DNA of 64,000 nucleotides from Qipengyuania pelagi (GTDB lineage Bacteria > Pseudomonadota > Alphaproteobacteria > Sphingomonadales > Sphingomonadaceae): contig NZ_WTYD01000001.1 of the NCBI RefSeq assembly GCF_009827295.1, forward strand, positions 496,001 through 560,000, written 5' to 3'. The position numbers and the translations under genes are program-made. Shown here one piece after another: positions 52,619 to 61,016 of the stretch (positions within the stretch are counted from its first letter, which is position 1; the number at the start of each line of letters is the position of its first letter). The notes beneath the pieces are model-generated. The model had not been told where the DNA came from. It searched no databases and worked only from the letters and a program-made list of their open reading frames with translations.

Positions 52619-53320
52619 ATGACACTGACACTGGACCGTGCGGCGAGCGATACGATCGGCGAACCCGATTCTATCGAAGCCGCTTTTAAAGCCTTCATTG
52701 AGGCCGCCGACTTTCCCTGCGTCGGAGCGAAATCGGCTTCCGCGCGTGGCAATCTGACCATGGTGCGCGCGCGCGACCTGCGCAGCGGGTGGAACGACCT
52801 CGAAGTCCACGAACAACTGCTGGACTGGGCCGCCGCGCATGGCGAAGACGATGGCGCGCTCCACAGCTTCGCGGTTCTGTTCCAGGGTCCGGATAACCTC
52901 GACGAAGATGCCTTCGAACGTCTGATGTGGGAACGTATCCAGTCCTTCGCCGACAAGGATGCCTGGCTCGGCCAGCGATACGCAGGCACGGTCAGCCGCG
53001 ATCCGCAGGACCCGCATTTCGCGCTGAGCTTCGGCGGGAAGGCCTTCTTCGCGGTCGGCCTGCACCCCCACGCTTCGCGTCCGGCGCGCCGTTTCGCGCA
53101 TCCCGCCATCGTGTTCAACCCGCACGACCAATTCGAACGGCTGCGCGATCAGAACCGTTACGGGCGGATGCGCGAAGCGATCATGGCGCGCGACGCGAAG
53201 CTGGCCGGATCGACCAATCCGATGCTGGCCGATCACGGCGATGCGAGCGCGGCGCCGCAATATAGCGGCAGGCTGGTCGGTGAGGACTGGAAATGCCCCT
53301 TCAGGGACAAGCGCTCGTGA
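52619..53320 (+). CDS. YqcI/YcgG family protein (GntA-like putative N-hydroxylase)
   Basis: A 233-residue protein of the YqcI/YcgG family. Typical pieces are AFKAFIEAADFPCVGAKSA, LFQGPDNLDEDAFERLMW, AFFAVGLHPHASRPARRF, IVFNPHDQFERLRDQNRY and the ending WKCPFRD. Characterised relatives include GntA, a haem-dependent enzyme N-hydroxylating a guanidino arginine derivative in guanitoxin synthesis. The Pro-Cys in DFPCVG and the HPHAS His are conserved candidates for the haem site. It is closely followed by a DUF1989 gene. That this one hydroxylates arginine or a related amine is inference. Confidence 0.8.
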   Translation: MTLTLDRAASDTIGEPDSIEAAFKAFIEAADFPCVGAKSASARGNLTMVRARDLRSGWNDLEVHEQLLDWAAAHGEDDGALHSFAVLFQGPDNLDEDAFERLMWERIQSFADKDAWLGQRYAGTVSRDPQDPHFALSFGGKAFFAVGLHPHASRPARRFAHPAIVFNPHDQFERLRDQNRYGRMREAIMARDAKLAGSTNPMLADHGDASAAPQYSGRLVGEDWKCPFRDKRS

Positions 53321-53907
53321 GCGGAACGGTCGAAATCCCGCCGCGTTCGGGCGCGGCCTTCGTGCTCGAAACGGGCCAGACGCTGATCGTGACCGATCCC
53401 GGCGGCCAGCAGGTCGCCGATCTCCTCGCCTATGCGAAGGACGATGTGCGCGAGGTCGTCAGCAATGGACGCACTTTCGATTACGAGGAGACGATCGCGC
53501 TGACCACGGGAAACACTTTATGGTCCAACCGTTCGAACCGGATGCTGACCATCGTGGAAGACAGCGTGGGTCGCCACGATTTCCTGCTGACCCCGTGCAG
53601 CGAGGCGACCTTCAAGCATTTCTACCCGACCAAGCCGGTTCATCGCGGATGCTTCGGCAATCTCGCCGCAGCGCTCGAACCTTTTGGCGTGGAACCTGAC
53701 GCCATTCCCACCGCCTTCAATGTGTTCATGAACGTGCCCGTGGATGGCGCGAGCGGGCGGCTGCGTGTCGATCCGCCGACCAGCAAGCCGGGCGATCATC
53801 TCGCGCTGCGCGCCGAAATGGACCTCGTGATCGGCCTCACGGCGTGCAGCGCCTATGATTCCAACGGCGGGAGCTTCGGCCCGATCGAATACCGTATAGA
53901 AGGATGA
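53317..53907 (+). CDS. DUF1989 / urea carboxylase-associated family protein
   Basis: A 196-residue protein of the DUF1989 family found beside urea (guanidine) carboxylase genes. Conserved pieces: GQTLIVTDPGGQQVADLLAY, LTTGNTLWSNRSNRMLTI, LTPCSEATF, FNVFMNVPVD, GDHLALRAEMDLVIGLTACS. The last contains a Cys often conserved with an upstream Cys, suggesting metal binding (inference). I chose the GTG at 53317, overlapping the previous stop (GTGA); an ATG at 53293 would overlap more. No urea/guanidine carboxylase gene is nearby. Confidence 0.82.
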   Translation: MSGTVEIPPRSGAAFVLETGQTLIVTDPGGQQVADLLAYAKDDVREVVSNGRTFDYEETIALTTGNTLWSNRSNRMLTIVEDSVGRHDFLLTPCSEATFKHFYPTKPVHRGCFGNLAAALEPFGVEPDAIPTAFNVFMNVPVDGASGRLRVDPPTSKPGDHLALRAEMDLVIGLTACSAYDSNGGSFGPIEYRIEG

Positions 53908-53979
53908 TCGCGGCAGGCTCGCATAAAGGCCGGATGCGCGTCGGGTGGACAATATCGCCGATGGAGCCGAAGAGGCGAC

Positions 53980-54690
53980 ATGAGTTCCGAGCCGCCGCCC
54001 GCTTCCGTTCCGCCCCTGCGCATCCAGGAAAACCTGCTCGCGCGTAGCGAACGGCGCTTGCTGAACGCTATCTGCGCCCGCCTGCCGGGCTGGGTCACGC
54101 CCGACATGATGACCTTTACCGGCATGGTGGGGGCGGTGCTCGTCTTCTCGGGCTATCTGCTCAGCAATCTGGGCGAGGATTGGCTGTTCCTCGCCATTGC
54201 GGGCTATGCGGTGCAGTGGTTCGGCGATTCCACCGATGGAAGCCTCGCGCGCTTCCGCAAGATCGAACGCCCGCGTTTTGGCTATTTCCTCGACCATAGC
54301 TGCGACGGGCTGGCGACGTTACTGGTGCTCGCGGGGATCGGCCTGTCGCCTTATGTCGAACTGGAAGCGGCACTGGTCGCGCTGGCGGGCTATCTCCTCC
54401 TCTCGATCCACGCCTTCCTGCGCGTCAGGGTGCTGAGCGAGATGAAACTGTCCTACCTCGCCGCCGGGCCGACCGAGCTGCGCTTCCTGTTGATCGGCTT
54501 CACGCTGGCGATGATGGCGTTCGGCAGTGAAGGGCAGGGCTGGTTCGGGCGTATTTCCGGATTCGATATTTTCACCGCGTCTGCGGGCACGATCATGATC
54601 GTCCTGTTCGTCCACCAGACACTGGTGACTGCGCGGCGATTGGCGGTGGAAGAGCCCGCGCGCAACGCGGAATGGCGCGGGCGCAGTTGA
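53980..54690 (+). CDS. CDP-alcohol phosphatidyltransferase family protein
   Basis: A 236-residue membrane enzyme with about six helices. The CDP-alcohol transferase motif runs DSTDGSLARFRKIERPRFG then YFLDHSCD. It matches DGxxAR...G...D...D except that nine, not eight, residues separate AR from G, as in a known bacterial subgroup. These enzymes swap an alcohol for CMP on CDP-diacylglycerol or another CDP-lipid. The acceptor is unknown. It follows the DUF1989 gene after 72 bases and may be in the same transcript. Confidence 0.88.
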   Translation: MSSEPPPASVPPLRIQENLLARSERRLLNAICARLPGWVTPDMMTFTGMVGAVLVFSGYLLSNLGEDWLFLAIAGYAVQWFGDSTDGSLARFRKIERPRFGYFLDHSCDGLATLLVLAGIGLSPYVELEAALVALAGYLLLSIHAFLRVRVLSEMKLSYLAAGPTELRFLLIGFTLAMMAFGSEGQGWFGRISGFDIFTASAGTIMIVLFVHQTLVTARRLAVEEPARNAEWRGRS

Positions 54691-54893
54691 GCAGTGCTTG
54701 ACTTTAGGCTCGGCCGCGCCCACTTGGCGGTCACCGAAGCGCGCTAGCCAGCGTGAAGCGGCGCAGGGCGAGATAGCCGGCGCCCCGGCCGCGCCTCGGA
54801 AATTTCCCAGACTTCCCTTTTCACGCGGGTGGTTTTCAAACCCCGCGACCGCGCGCCCGTTCGGCGCGCGCGCCGCATTTCATGCGAGTTTTC

Positions 54894-56306
54894 ATGACAC
54901 AGTTTTCCGATCTCGGGCTTTCGCAGCCCGTCCTCCAGGCCCTTGACCTCAAGGGCTATACGACGCCGACGCCGATTCAGGCGCAGGCGATCCCGCCCGT
55001 TCTGTCGGGCCGCGACCTGCTCGGCATCGCACAGACCGGCACGGGCAAGACCGCGGCCTTCATGCTGCCCAGCATCGATCGCCTGCGCGAAGCGGACAAG
55101 CAGACCCCATTCAAATCCTGCCGTATGCTGGTGCTCGCCCCGACGCGCGAACTGGCCGGGCAGATCGCCCAGAGCGCCAAGGATTACGGCGCGCTTGCCG
55201 GTCTCAAAGTGCATTCGATCGTCGGCGGCACTTCGGTCAACAAGGACCGCAACAAGCTGCATCGCGGGACCGACATTCTCGTCGCGACGCCGGGCCGCCT
55301 GCTCGACCTGATCGACCAGAAGGCGTTCAATCTGAACGGCGTCGAAGTACTGGTGCTGGACGAGGCGGACCAGATGCTCGATCTCGGCTTCATCCACGCG
55401 CTGCGCAAGATTCACCAGCTCGCGCCGAAGGAGCGCCAGACGCTGTTCTTCAGCGCGACGATGCCGAAGCAGATCAAGGAACTGGTCGGCGCCTATTGCC
55501 ACGATCCCGTCCAGGTCAGCGTGACGCCCGAAAGCACGACCGCCGAGCGGATCGAGCAGTATCTCTTCATGGTCCAGCAGGACGAGAAGCAGAGCCTGCT
55601 CGAACTGATCCTGTCGGGCCGCCATCAGGTCCCCGGCAAGATCGAGCGCGTGCTGATCTTCGCCCGTACCAAGCATGGTTGCGACCGGGTGGTGAAGAAG
55701 CTGGCGCAGACCGGCATCCAGGCCAACGCGATCCACGGCAATAAGAGCCAGCCGCAGCGCGAACGCGCGCTCGACGAGTTCAAGCGCGCCAAGACGCCCG
55801 TGCTGATCGCGACCGACGTGGCCGCGCGCGGGATCGACATTCCGGGCGTCAGCCACGTCATCAATTACGAGCTGCCCAACGTGCCCGAACAATATGTCCA
55901 CCGCATCGGCCGCACCGCGCGCGCCGGGGCGGACGGCATTGCGATCGCCTTCTGCGCCGAGGACGAACGCAGCTATCTCAAGGACATCCGCAAGACGACG
56001 GACGCCGAGTTCGAGCGCCTTCCCTTGCCGGACAATTTCCGTGCCGTGGTCGAAGGGGTCGGTCCGACCAAGCCGCCGCCCAAGCAGCAGCGCATGGCCC
56101 GCCCCAAGGTTACGCCCTCTGGCGATGCGGCCAAGCGCAAACCGAACCCCAAGCATGGGGCCCGCAAGGGTCGCCCGCAGGGGGCTGGCCAGGGTTCCGG
56201 CCAGGGTTCGGGCGGCCAAGGTTCTGGCGGCCAGGGCGGCGGCAATCGCAATCGCAACCGGCGTCGCCGGAGCGGTGGCGGCGGGGGTGGGGCGCCGCGC
56301 GGCTAG
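54894..56306 (+). CDS. DEAD-box RNA helicase, RhlE-like
   Basis: A 470-residue ATP-dependent RNA helicase. Q motif (YTTPTPIQAQAIPP), Walker A AQTGTGKTAAF, DEAD in VLVLDEADQML, SAT in FFSATMPKQ, and HRIGRTARAGADG are all present. The last 60 residues are Gly/Gln/Arg-rich with repeats (GSGQGSGGQ-type), probably for RNA binding. The start could be the ATG at 54894 or at 54882. The 203-base leader is GC-rich and holds an imperfect CGCGGG/CCCGCG stem near 54826-54850. Confidence 0.92.
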   Translation: MTQFSDLGLSQPVLQALDLKGYTTPTPIQAQAIPPVLSGRDLLGIAQTGTGKTAAFMLPSIDRLREADKQTPFKSCRMLVLAPTRELAGQIAQSAKDYGALAGLKVHSIVGGTSVNKDRNKLHRGTDILVATPGRLLDLIDQKAFNLNGVEVLVLDEADQMLDLGFIHALRKIHQLAPKERQTLFFSATMPKQIKELVGAYCHDPVQVSVTPESTTAERIEQYLFMVQQDEKQSLLELILSGRHQVPGKIERVLIFARTKHGCDRVVKKLAQTGIQANAIHGNKSQPQRERALDEFKRAKTPVLIATDVAARGIDIPGVSHVINYELPNVPEQYVHRIGRTARAGADGIAIAFCAEDERSYLKDIRKTTDAEFERLPLPDNFRAVVEGVGPTKPPPKQQRMARPKVTPSGDAAKRKPNPKHGARKGRPQGAGQGSGQGSGGQGSGGQGGGNRNRNRRRRSGGGGGGAPRG

Positions 56307-56309
56307 GGA

Positions 56310-57419
56310 TCAGCGGGACGCATCGGCCAGCAGGCCGGAGGCGTCCCGTCCATCCGGCTCCGGTGAAACCAGCCGCAGCTTGGCGAAGGCTTCTGGCTGG
56401 TTATCGGCCAGCCATTCCAGCATCCCTTCGCGGATATCGCATCTGAGGTCGAACAGGGTGGGCGAATCCTTGGCGCTCATCAACAGCCGCACCTCGATCG
56501 CGTCGCGGGTCGTCTCGGTCACCTGAGTCACCTGCACGCGGCCGTCCCAGCGTGGATTTGCCCGCACCTGTCTTTCGAACTCGCTACGGATCGGGCCGAT
56601 CCGGGTGGACGGGTCGAGATAGAGGAATACGGTCCCAAGCAGCTGCGCGGTCTTCTTGGTCCAGTTCTGGAACGCGCTTTCGAGAAATTGCGAAGTCGGC
56701 ACGATCAGCCGCCGCTCGTCCCAGATCTTGACCACGACATAGGTGGTGCGGATATCCTCGATCCAGCCCCATTCGCCCTCTATGATGACCACGTCGTCGA
56801 TATTGATCGGTTCCGTCATCGCCATTTGCACGCCCGCGATCAGGCTCTTGAGCGCCGGCTGCGCGGCGGCACCCACGGCCAGGCCCGCCAAACCCGCCGA
56901 AGCGACAAGCGTAACTCCGATGTCGCGCACGCCGGGGATCGACAGCAGCACCAGGCCCACGGTCACGAACACGATGATGAACGTGGCGATCCGGTTGAAC
57001 ATGGTCAGCTTGGTGCGGCGGCGGCGCGCGGCGAGATTGTCCGCCACGCTGACATCCGCGCGCATCTTCATCGCATCGACCAGCGCATGAAGGATGGCGA
57101 TCGCAATCCAGCCGACCAGGGCAGGCATCACGAATCCTGCCACCTTCTGCCATACGGTGTCGAAAGCCGGGATCTCGCGTGCGGTCATCACGAGCGCCAG
57201 AGCCACCAATGCGTAGCGGGTGGGGCGGGCAAGACGCCGGACCAGCACATCGTCCGATTCGCTATGCGAACCGCGGGCCAGGCGGCGCAACACGAAGAAG
57301 GCCGCTGCGTGGAGCGCCAGCGCGGCGAGGATTGCGATCGCGCCGTAGACGACGAGATCCCAGGGATAGGGCAGCAGTCCGGCAGTTTGGACCACGCGGT
57401 CGGAAATCGGGTCTTTCAT
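56310..57419 (-). CDS. Mechanosensitive ion channel, MscS family
   Basis: A 369-residue membrane channel. Four hydrophobic helices occupy residues 10-180. The pore-lining TM3 lies around LVASAGLAGLAVGAAAQPAL and leads into the MscS beta domain (INIDDVVIIEGEWGWIEDI, RLIVPTSQFLESAFQNWT) and the C-terminal alpha/beta domain. It opens under membrane tension during osmotic downshift. The ATG at 57419 is chosen; the frame stays open to 57554 over the divergent gor leader. It is convergent with the helicase gene, 3 bases apart. Confidence 0.92.
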   Translation of the reverse strand: MKDPISDRVVQTAGLLPYPWDLVVYGAIAILAALALHAAAFFVLRRLARGSHSESDDVLVRRLARPTRYALVALALVMTAREIPAFDTVWQKVAGFVMPALVGWIAIAILHALVDAMKMRADVSVADNLAARRRRTKLTMFNRIATFIIVFVTVGLVLLSIPGVRDIGVTLVASAGLAGLAVGAAAQPALKSLIAGVQMAMTEPINIDDVVIIEGEWGWIEDIRTTYVVVKIWDERRLIVPTSQFLESAFQNWTKKTAQLLGTVFLYLDPSTRIGPIRSEFERQVRANPRWDGRVQVTQVTETTRDAIEVRLLMSAKDSPTLFDLRCDIREGMLEWLADNQPEAFAKLRLVSPEPDGRDASGLLADASR

Positions 57420-57585
57420 GCTGTCTTCCGTTCGAAGCTTCGGATCGGTGCAGCATCCCCTCCCAAGGACGCATGACCAATGGGCGGGGCGCGCGGCGGG
57501 TTCCCGAGCACCGCATACCCCGTCGAGCTTGGCAATCGCGGTCGCGACCTCCATATCGCGCGCTCCCCCGCACCAGGAGCACCCG

Positions 57586-58953
57586 ATGGCCGCGAACAGC
57601 GATACGACCGAATACGATTACGATCTCTTCACCATCGGCGGGGGATCGGGCGGCGTGCGCGCAAGCCGCGTATCCGCCGCGCACGGCGCCAAGGTGGCGC
57701 TGGCCGAAGAGCATCGGGTCGGCGGCACCTGCGTGATCCGCGGCTGCGTGCCGAAGAAAATGCTCGTCTATGGCGCCCATTTCGCCGAGGACCTCGAGGA
57801 CTGCCAGAAATTCGGCTGGGAGATTGGCGAGCGCAAATTCGACTGGAAGGTCCTGCGCGACAATGTCCTTGCCGATGTCGACCGGCTGGAGGGCGCTTAC
57901 ACCGAAACGCTCGAAAACCACGATGTCACGATCTTCAAGGAACGGGCCGAGATCACCGGCCCGCACGAGATCACTCTGGCTAGCGGCAAGACCGTGACCG
58001 CCAGGCACATCCTGATCGCCACCGGTGCGCGGCCGCACATGCCCGAATGCCAAGGCGCGGACCACGCGATCAGTTCGAACGAGGCGTTTCATCTCGACGA
58101 ATTGCCCAAGAAGATCATCATCGCGGGCGGTGGCTATATCGCCAATGAATTCGCGGGGATTTTCAACGAGTTCGGCTGCGACGTGCATATCGTCAATCGC
58201 GGCGATCGCCTGCTGCGCCATTACGACGAGGCGGTGCGCGATCGCCTGCTTCAGATCAGTACGATGAAGGGGATCAAGTTCCGCTTCAACACGACCTTCG
58301 AATATATCAAACCCTGTGACGAGGGCGGCTATTTCGTCAAATTGTCCGATTGCGAGGAGGAGCGGGCCGATCTCGTCATGTTCGCGGTGGGGCGCCTGCC
58401 CAACACGGAAGGGCTTGGGCTGGAGAATGCCGGGGTCGAGCTGGGCGATAAGGGCGAGGTCAAGGTCGACCGCTTCAGCAAGACCAATATCGATCACATC
58501 TATGCCGTGGGCGACGTGACCGATCGCGTGCAGTTGACGCCCGTCGCCATTCGCGAAGGCCAGGCCTTTGCCGACACCCTCTTCGGCAAGGGCGATCCGG
58601 TGGCGGTGGACCATGGTTGCATTCCGAGCGCCGTGTTCAGCCATCCGCCGATCGCGGCGGTCGGCATGACCGAGGGCGAGGCGAAGAATAAGCTGGGCAG
58701 CGTGAAGGTCTATCTCAGCGATTTCCGCCCGATGAAGAACGTGCTGGCGGGCCGCAACGAACGCAGCCTCATCAAGATGATCTGCGACGGGGAGAACGGC
58801 AAGATCGTGGGTATCCACATGATCGCGCCCGATGCGCCCGAGATGATGCAGGCGGCGGCCATCGCGGTGAAGGCCGGGCTGACCAAGGCGGATTTCGACG
58901 CCACCGTGGCGATCCACCCGACCATGGCGGAAGAAATGGTGCTGATGCGCTGA
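57586..58953 (+). CDS. gor: Glutathione-disulfide reductase
   Basis: A 455-residue NADPH-dependent flavoenzyme. FAD-binding GGGSGGVRASRVSAAHGA, redox pair in GGTCVIRGCVPKK, NADPH-site AGGGYIANEFAGIF, and the C-terminal HPTMAEEMVLM with the catalytic His are present. The start ATG at 57586 has CAGGAGC upstream. The frame's upstream extension overlaps divergent mscS and is not used. Next to tspO, an arrangement seen in related bacteria. It maintains reduced glutathione, complementing trxB and egtBD elsewhere in the window. Confidence 0.94.
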   Translation: MAANSDTTEYDYDLFTIGGGSGGVRASRVSAAHGAKVALAEEHRVGGTCVIRGCVPKKMLVYGAHFAEDLEDCQKFGWEIGERKFDWKVLRDNVLADVDRLEGAYTETLENHDVTIFKERAEITGPHEITLASGKTVTARHILIATGARPHMPECQGADHAISSNEAFHLDELPKKIIIAGGGYIANEFAGIFNEFGCDVHIVNRGDRLLRHYDEAVRDRLLQISTMKGIKFRFNTTFEYIKPCDEGGYFVKLSDCEEERADLVMFAVGRLPNTEGLGLENAGVELGDKGEVKVDRFSKTNIDHIYAVGDVTDRVQLTPVAIREGQAFADTLFGKGDPVAVDHGCIPSAVFSHPPIAAVGMTEGEAKNKLGSVKVYLSDFRPMKNVLAGRNERSLIKMICDGENGKIVGIHMIAPDAPEMMQAAAIAVKAGLTKADFDATVAIHPTMAEEMVLMR

Positions 58954-58978
58954 TCCGCGCTCTGTGATTGGCAAGCGG

Positions 58979-59012
58979 TTCGCGACCCGCCACAAGCGGG
59001 AGGTGTCGCGAA
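58979..59012 (+). repeat. Compound hairpin between gor and tspO
   Basis: Outer arms TTCGCGA (58979-58985) and TCGCGAA (59006-59012) enclose inner arms CCCGC (58986-58990) and GCGGG (58996-59000), with a CACAA loop and a 5-base bulge. It lies 25 bases after the gor stop and 25 bases before tspO. No T run follows, so it may be an mRNA-stability or pausing element rather than a terminator. Confidence 0.6.
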
Positions 59013-59037
59013 TCGGTATCGGGGGACGAGAACCGTA

Positions 59038-59592
59038 ATGACCATGCTTGCCTCGCGCGGCCAGTTGCGCGCCAGTTTCATTCGCTGGGCGCTGTTCACC
59101 GTGCCCTTGATCGTTTTGCTGGGTTTCCTCGCCGGTCAGGCTGGCGGGCCGGATTCCCTGTGGTTCCAGACGCTCGACAAGCCCGCGATCTATCCGCCTC
59201 CGGCCACGTTCGGGATCGTGTGGTCGATCCTCTATGTGATGGTCGGCTTCGCGCTTGCGCTAATCTGCGCCGCCTGGGGCGCGCGCGGGCGGACAGTGGC
59301 GCTGATCGTCTTCGCGGTCCATTTCGCGTTTAACCTTGCCTGGACGCCGGTCTTTTTCGGGATGCAGGAGATAACGGGCGCGCTGATCGTGCTCGGTCTC
59401 GTCATTGTGACCTTGATCGCCACCATCGTCCTGTTCTGGAAGATCAGGACTTTGGCGGGCGTTTTGCTGCTGCCCTATCTCGCCTGGGTCCTGTTCGCGT
59501 TCGTGTTGAATTGGCAGTTTCTTCAGCTCAATCCCGATCTCGATGGCGGCCTCCCAGACGCGCCGGTGGAGCGGGTTCGGATCGGCGGCTAA
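59038..59592 (+). CDS. tspO: TspO/MBR family protein
   Basis: A 184-residue membrane protein with five predicted helices and the Trp-rich TspO pattern (WFQTLDKPAIYPPPATFGIV, WSILYVMVGFAL, NLAWTPVFFGMQ, LLPYLAWVLFAFVLNWQFLQLN). TspO binds tetrapyrroles and in photosynthetic alphaproteobacteria modulates pigment gene expression; in others it responds to stress. The start at 59038 or the Met two codons later are both possible. It lies downstream of gor with a hairpin between. Confidence 0.92.
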   Translation: MTMLASRGQLRASFIRWALFTVPLIVLLGFLAGQAGGPDSLWFQTLDKPAIYPPPATFGIVWSILYVMVGFALALICAAWGARGRTVALIVFAVHFAFNLAWTPVFFGMQEITGALIVLGLVIVTLIATIVLFWKIRTLAGVLLLPYLAWVLFAFVLNWQFLQLNPDLDGGLPDAPVERVRIGG

Positions 59593-59635
59593 ACGGGTGA
59601 TTGAAGCCGCGTCCCGCCGCGCCTAGATAGACATC

Positions 59636-59896
59636 ATGCAGAGCCAGAACCCGTTGATCGCCGATTTCGTCAAACTCGCCAATTCGGCGGCCGGAACCTT
59701 TGCCGGAATGACCCGCGAGGCGCGCGAAACCGCGCGCGAACGTGCGCGCGAGGTGTTCGGGGGCATGGATTTCGTCACCCGCGAGGAATTCGACGCGGTT
59801 AAGGCGATGGCCGCCAAGGCCCGCGAACAAGCCGATGATCTCGCCGCGCGGGTCGCTGCGCTGGAAGCCAAGGGCACATCGCCGGAAGCGCGATAA
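59636..59896 (+). CDS. ubiK: Accessory factor UbiK family protein (BMFP)
   Basis: An 86-residue protein with an amphipathic N-terminal helix (PLIADFVKLANSAAGTFAG) and a C-terminal coiled coil (EEFDAVKAMAAKAREQADDL then AARVAALEAK). This is the BMFP/UbiK pattern: a membrane-fusogenic accessory factor for the ubiquinone biosynthesis Ubi complex. It lies between tspO and a small hypothetical gene, same strand. Confidence 0.87.
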   Translation: MQSQNPLIADFVKLANSAAGTFAGMTREARETARERAREVFGGMDFVTREEFDAVKAMAAKAREQADDLAARVAALEAKGTSPEAR

Positions 59897-59970
59897 GCGA
59901 TCTTTCCAACATATGATGGTTGGGGAACATCCCATCAGCCGAGACGTCGCCCGAACGAAAGGTGACGCCG

Positions 59971-60204
59971 ATGTTCACGCAACTCGATCCCCCCATTCCC
60001 CTCCATGTTCTGGGACGCGGCGACGGCTACGCCCTTGCCGTCATCGATTACGGGCAGGAACACAATTTGCTCTGGGTGACCGCGATCGACGCCACGGGCG
60101 AAATCTGGTGCGCGCCCAACCCGGAGGTTCGAATGCAGGCGAACTGGTCGATGAAACGGCCGCAGGGCATGGCGGTGAAGGCATCGAAGGAAGCAACGGC
60201 CTGA
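59971..60204 (+). CDS. Small hypothetical protein
   Basis: A 77-residue protein starting MFTQLDPPIPLHVLGRGDGYA and containing GQEHNLLWVTAIDATGEIW and CAPNPEVRMQANWSM. It looks like a compact beta-rich domain with several Trp. AAAGGTGA precedes the ATG at 59971 by about 6 bases, which decides the start over an ATG at 59920. I do not recognise a family. It precedes recO by 25 bases on the same strand. Confidence 0.65.
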   Translation: MFTQLDPPIPLHVLGRGDGYALAVIDYGQEHNLLWVTAIDATGEIWCAPNPEVRMQANWSMKRPQGMAVKASKEATA

Positions 60205-60229
60205 TAGCGCTGCGAGGTATGGCGCGCTC

Positions 60230-60841
60230 ATGCAGCTGACCTCGCCTGCGATTGTCGTCGCCGCGCGCGCGCATGGGGAAACCGCGGTGATCGCGCGGCT
60301 GTTCACGCATGAGGCGGGCGTGGTCGCGGCCTATGTCGCGGGCGGGCGAGGGCGTCAGCTGCGCCCGGTCGTGATCCCCGGCAATGTCGTCTCGGCCGAG
60401 ATCAGGGCGAAATCGGACAGCCAATTGCCCTTCGCACGCCTCGAACTCGCCACCAGCCGCGGCCCCTGGCTCAGCGAGCCGCTGCCGTCCGCTGCCATCG
60501 CCTGGGCCTGCGCCGTGACCGCCGCGACCCTCCCCGAACGCAATCCCTATCCCGCGCTCCACGCCGCGCTCGGCGCCTTGCTCGATGCAATCTGCCATGC
60601 CCCTTCAGCGCGCGGCTGGGTGGAGGCGCTGATCGGCTACGAGACGCTGTTGCTGCGCGAGCTGGGGTACGGGGCGCGCAGCGGAGGCGGGCATCGCCCC
60701 GAGATAGCCGATCTAGGCCAGGCCCTGGAAATTCTCGACCGGCTGGAGCGCCCGATCGCGACCTATCTGATTGCCGACATGCGCGCCGATGTTATGGCCG
60801 CGCGCAGACAGTTGCGGGATCGGCTGGCGAGGATGGTGTAG
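60230..60841 (+). CDS. recO: DNA repair protein RecO
   Basis: A 203-residue RecO, a recombination mediator that loads RecA on SSB-coated DNA with RecR. The N-terminal OB fold starts [30 protein letters not shown] ([18 protein letters not shown] in short) followed by a helical domain ([20 protein letters not shown]). The zinc-finger Cys set of some RecO proteins is absent, as in many proteobacteria. A palindromic repeat separates it from leuB. Confidence 0.88.
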   Translation: MQLTSPAIVVAARAHGETAVIARLFTHEAGVVAAYVAGGRGRQLRPVVIPGNVVSAEIRAKSDSQLPFARLELATSRGPWLSEPLPSAAIAWACAVTAATLPERNPYPALHAALGALLDAICHAPSARGWVEALIGYETLLLRELGYGARSGGGHRPEIADLGQALEILDRLERPIATYLIADMRADVMAARRQLRDRLARMV

Positions 60842-60864
60842 CTTCCGTCCTGACCCCAAACGAT

Positions 60865-60967
60865 CGTCATCGCGAGGAGCCGCAGGCGACGACGCGATCC
60901 AGGGTGCGGCGACTGGTGACCGGATGACCCTGGATTGCCGCGCCGCTTCGCGGCTCGCAATGACGAG
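60865..60967. repeat. Palindromic intergenic repeat, family 1 (copy C)
   Basis: First arm CGTCATCGCGAGGAGCCGCA...GCGATCCAG (60865-60902), second arm CCTGGATTGCCGCGCCGCTT...AATGACGAG (to 60967). The ends match the other two copies (7694, 29408), but the first arm carries a variant core (CATCGCGAGGAGC and GCGATCC). It fills the gap between recO and leuB. Confidence 0.82.
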
Positions 60968-61016
60968 GGTTCGGGAAGGTCGAGTCGGTGGTCGGGATCG
61001 GAGTATGGAGGACGGA

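Noticed and set aside
57262-58995. A 577-codon minus-strand frame opposite gor
   Set aside because: Antisense to a gene with complete flavoenzyme motifs; no recognisable domain of its own.
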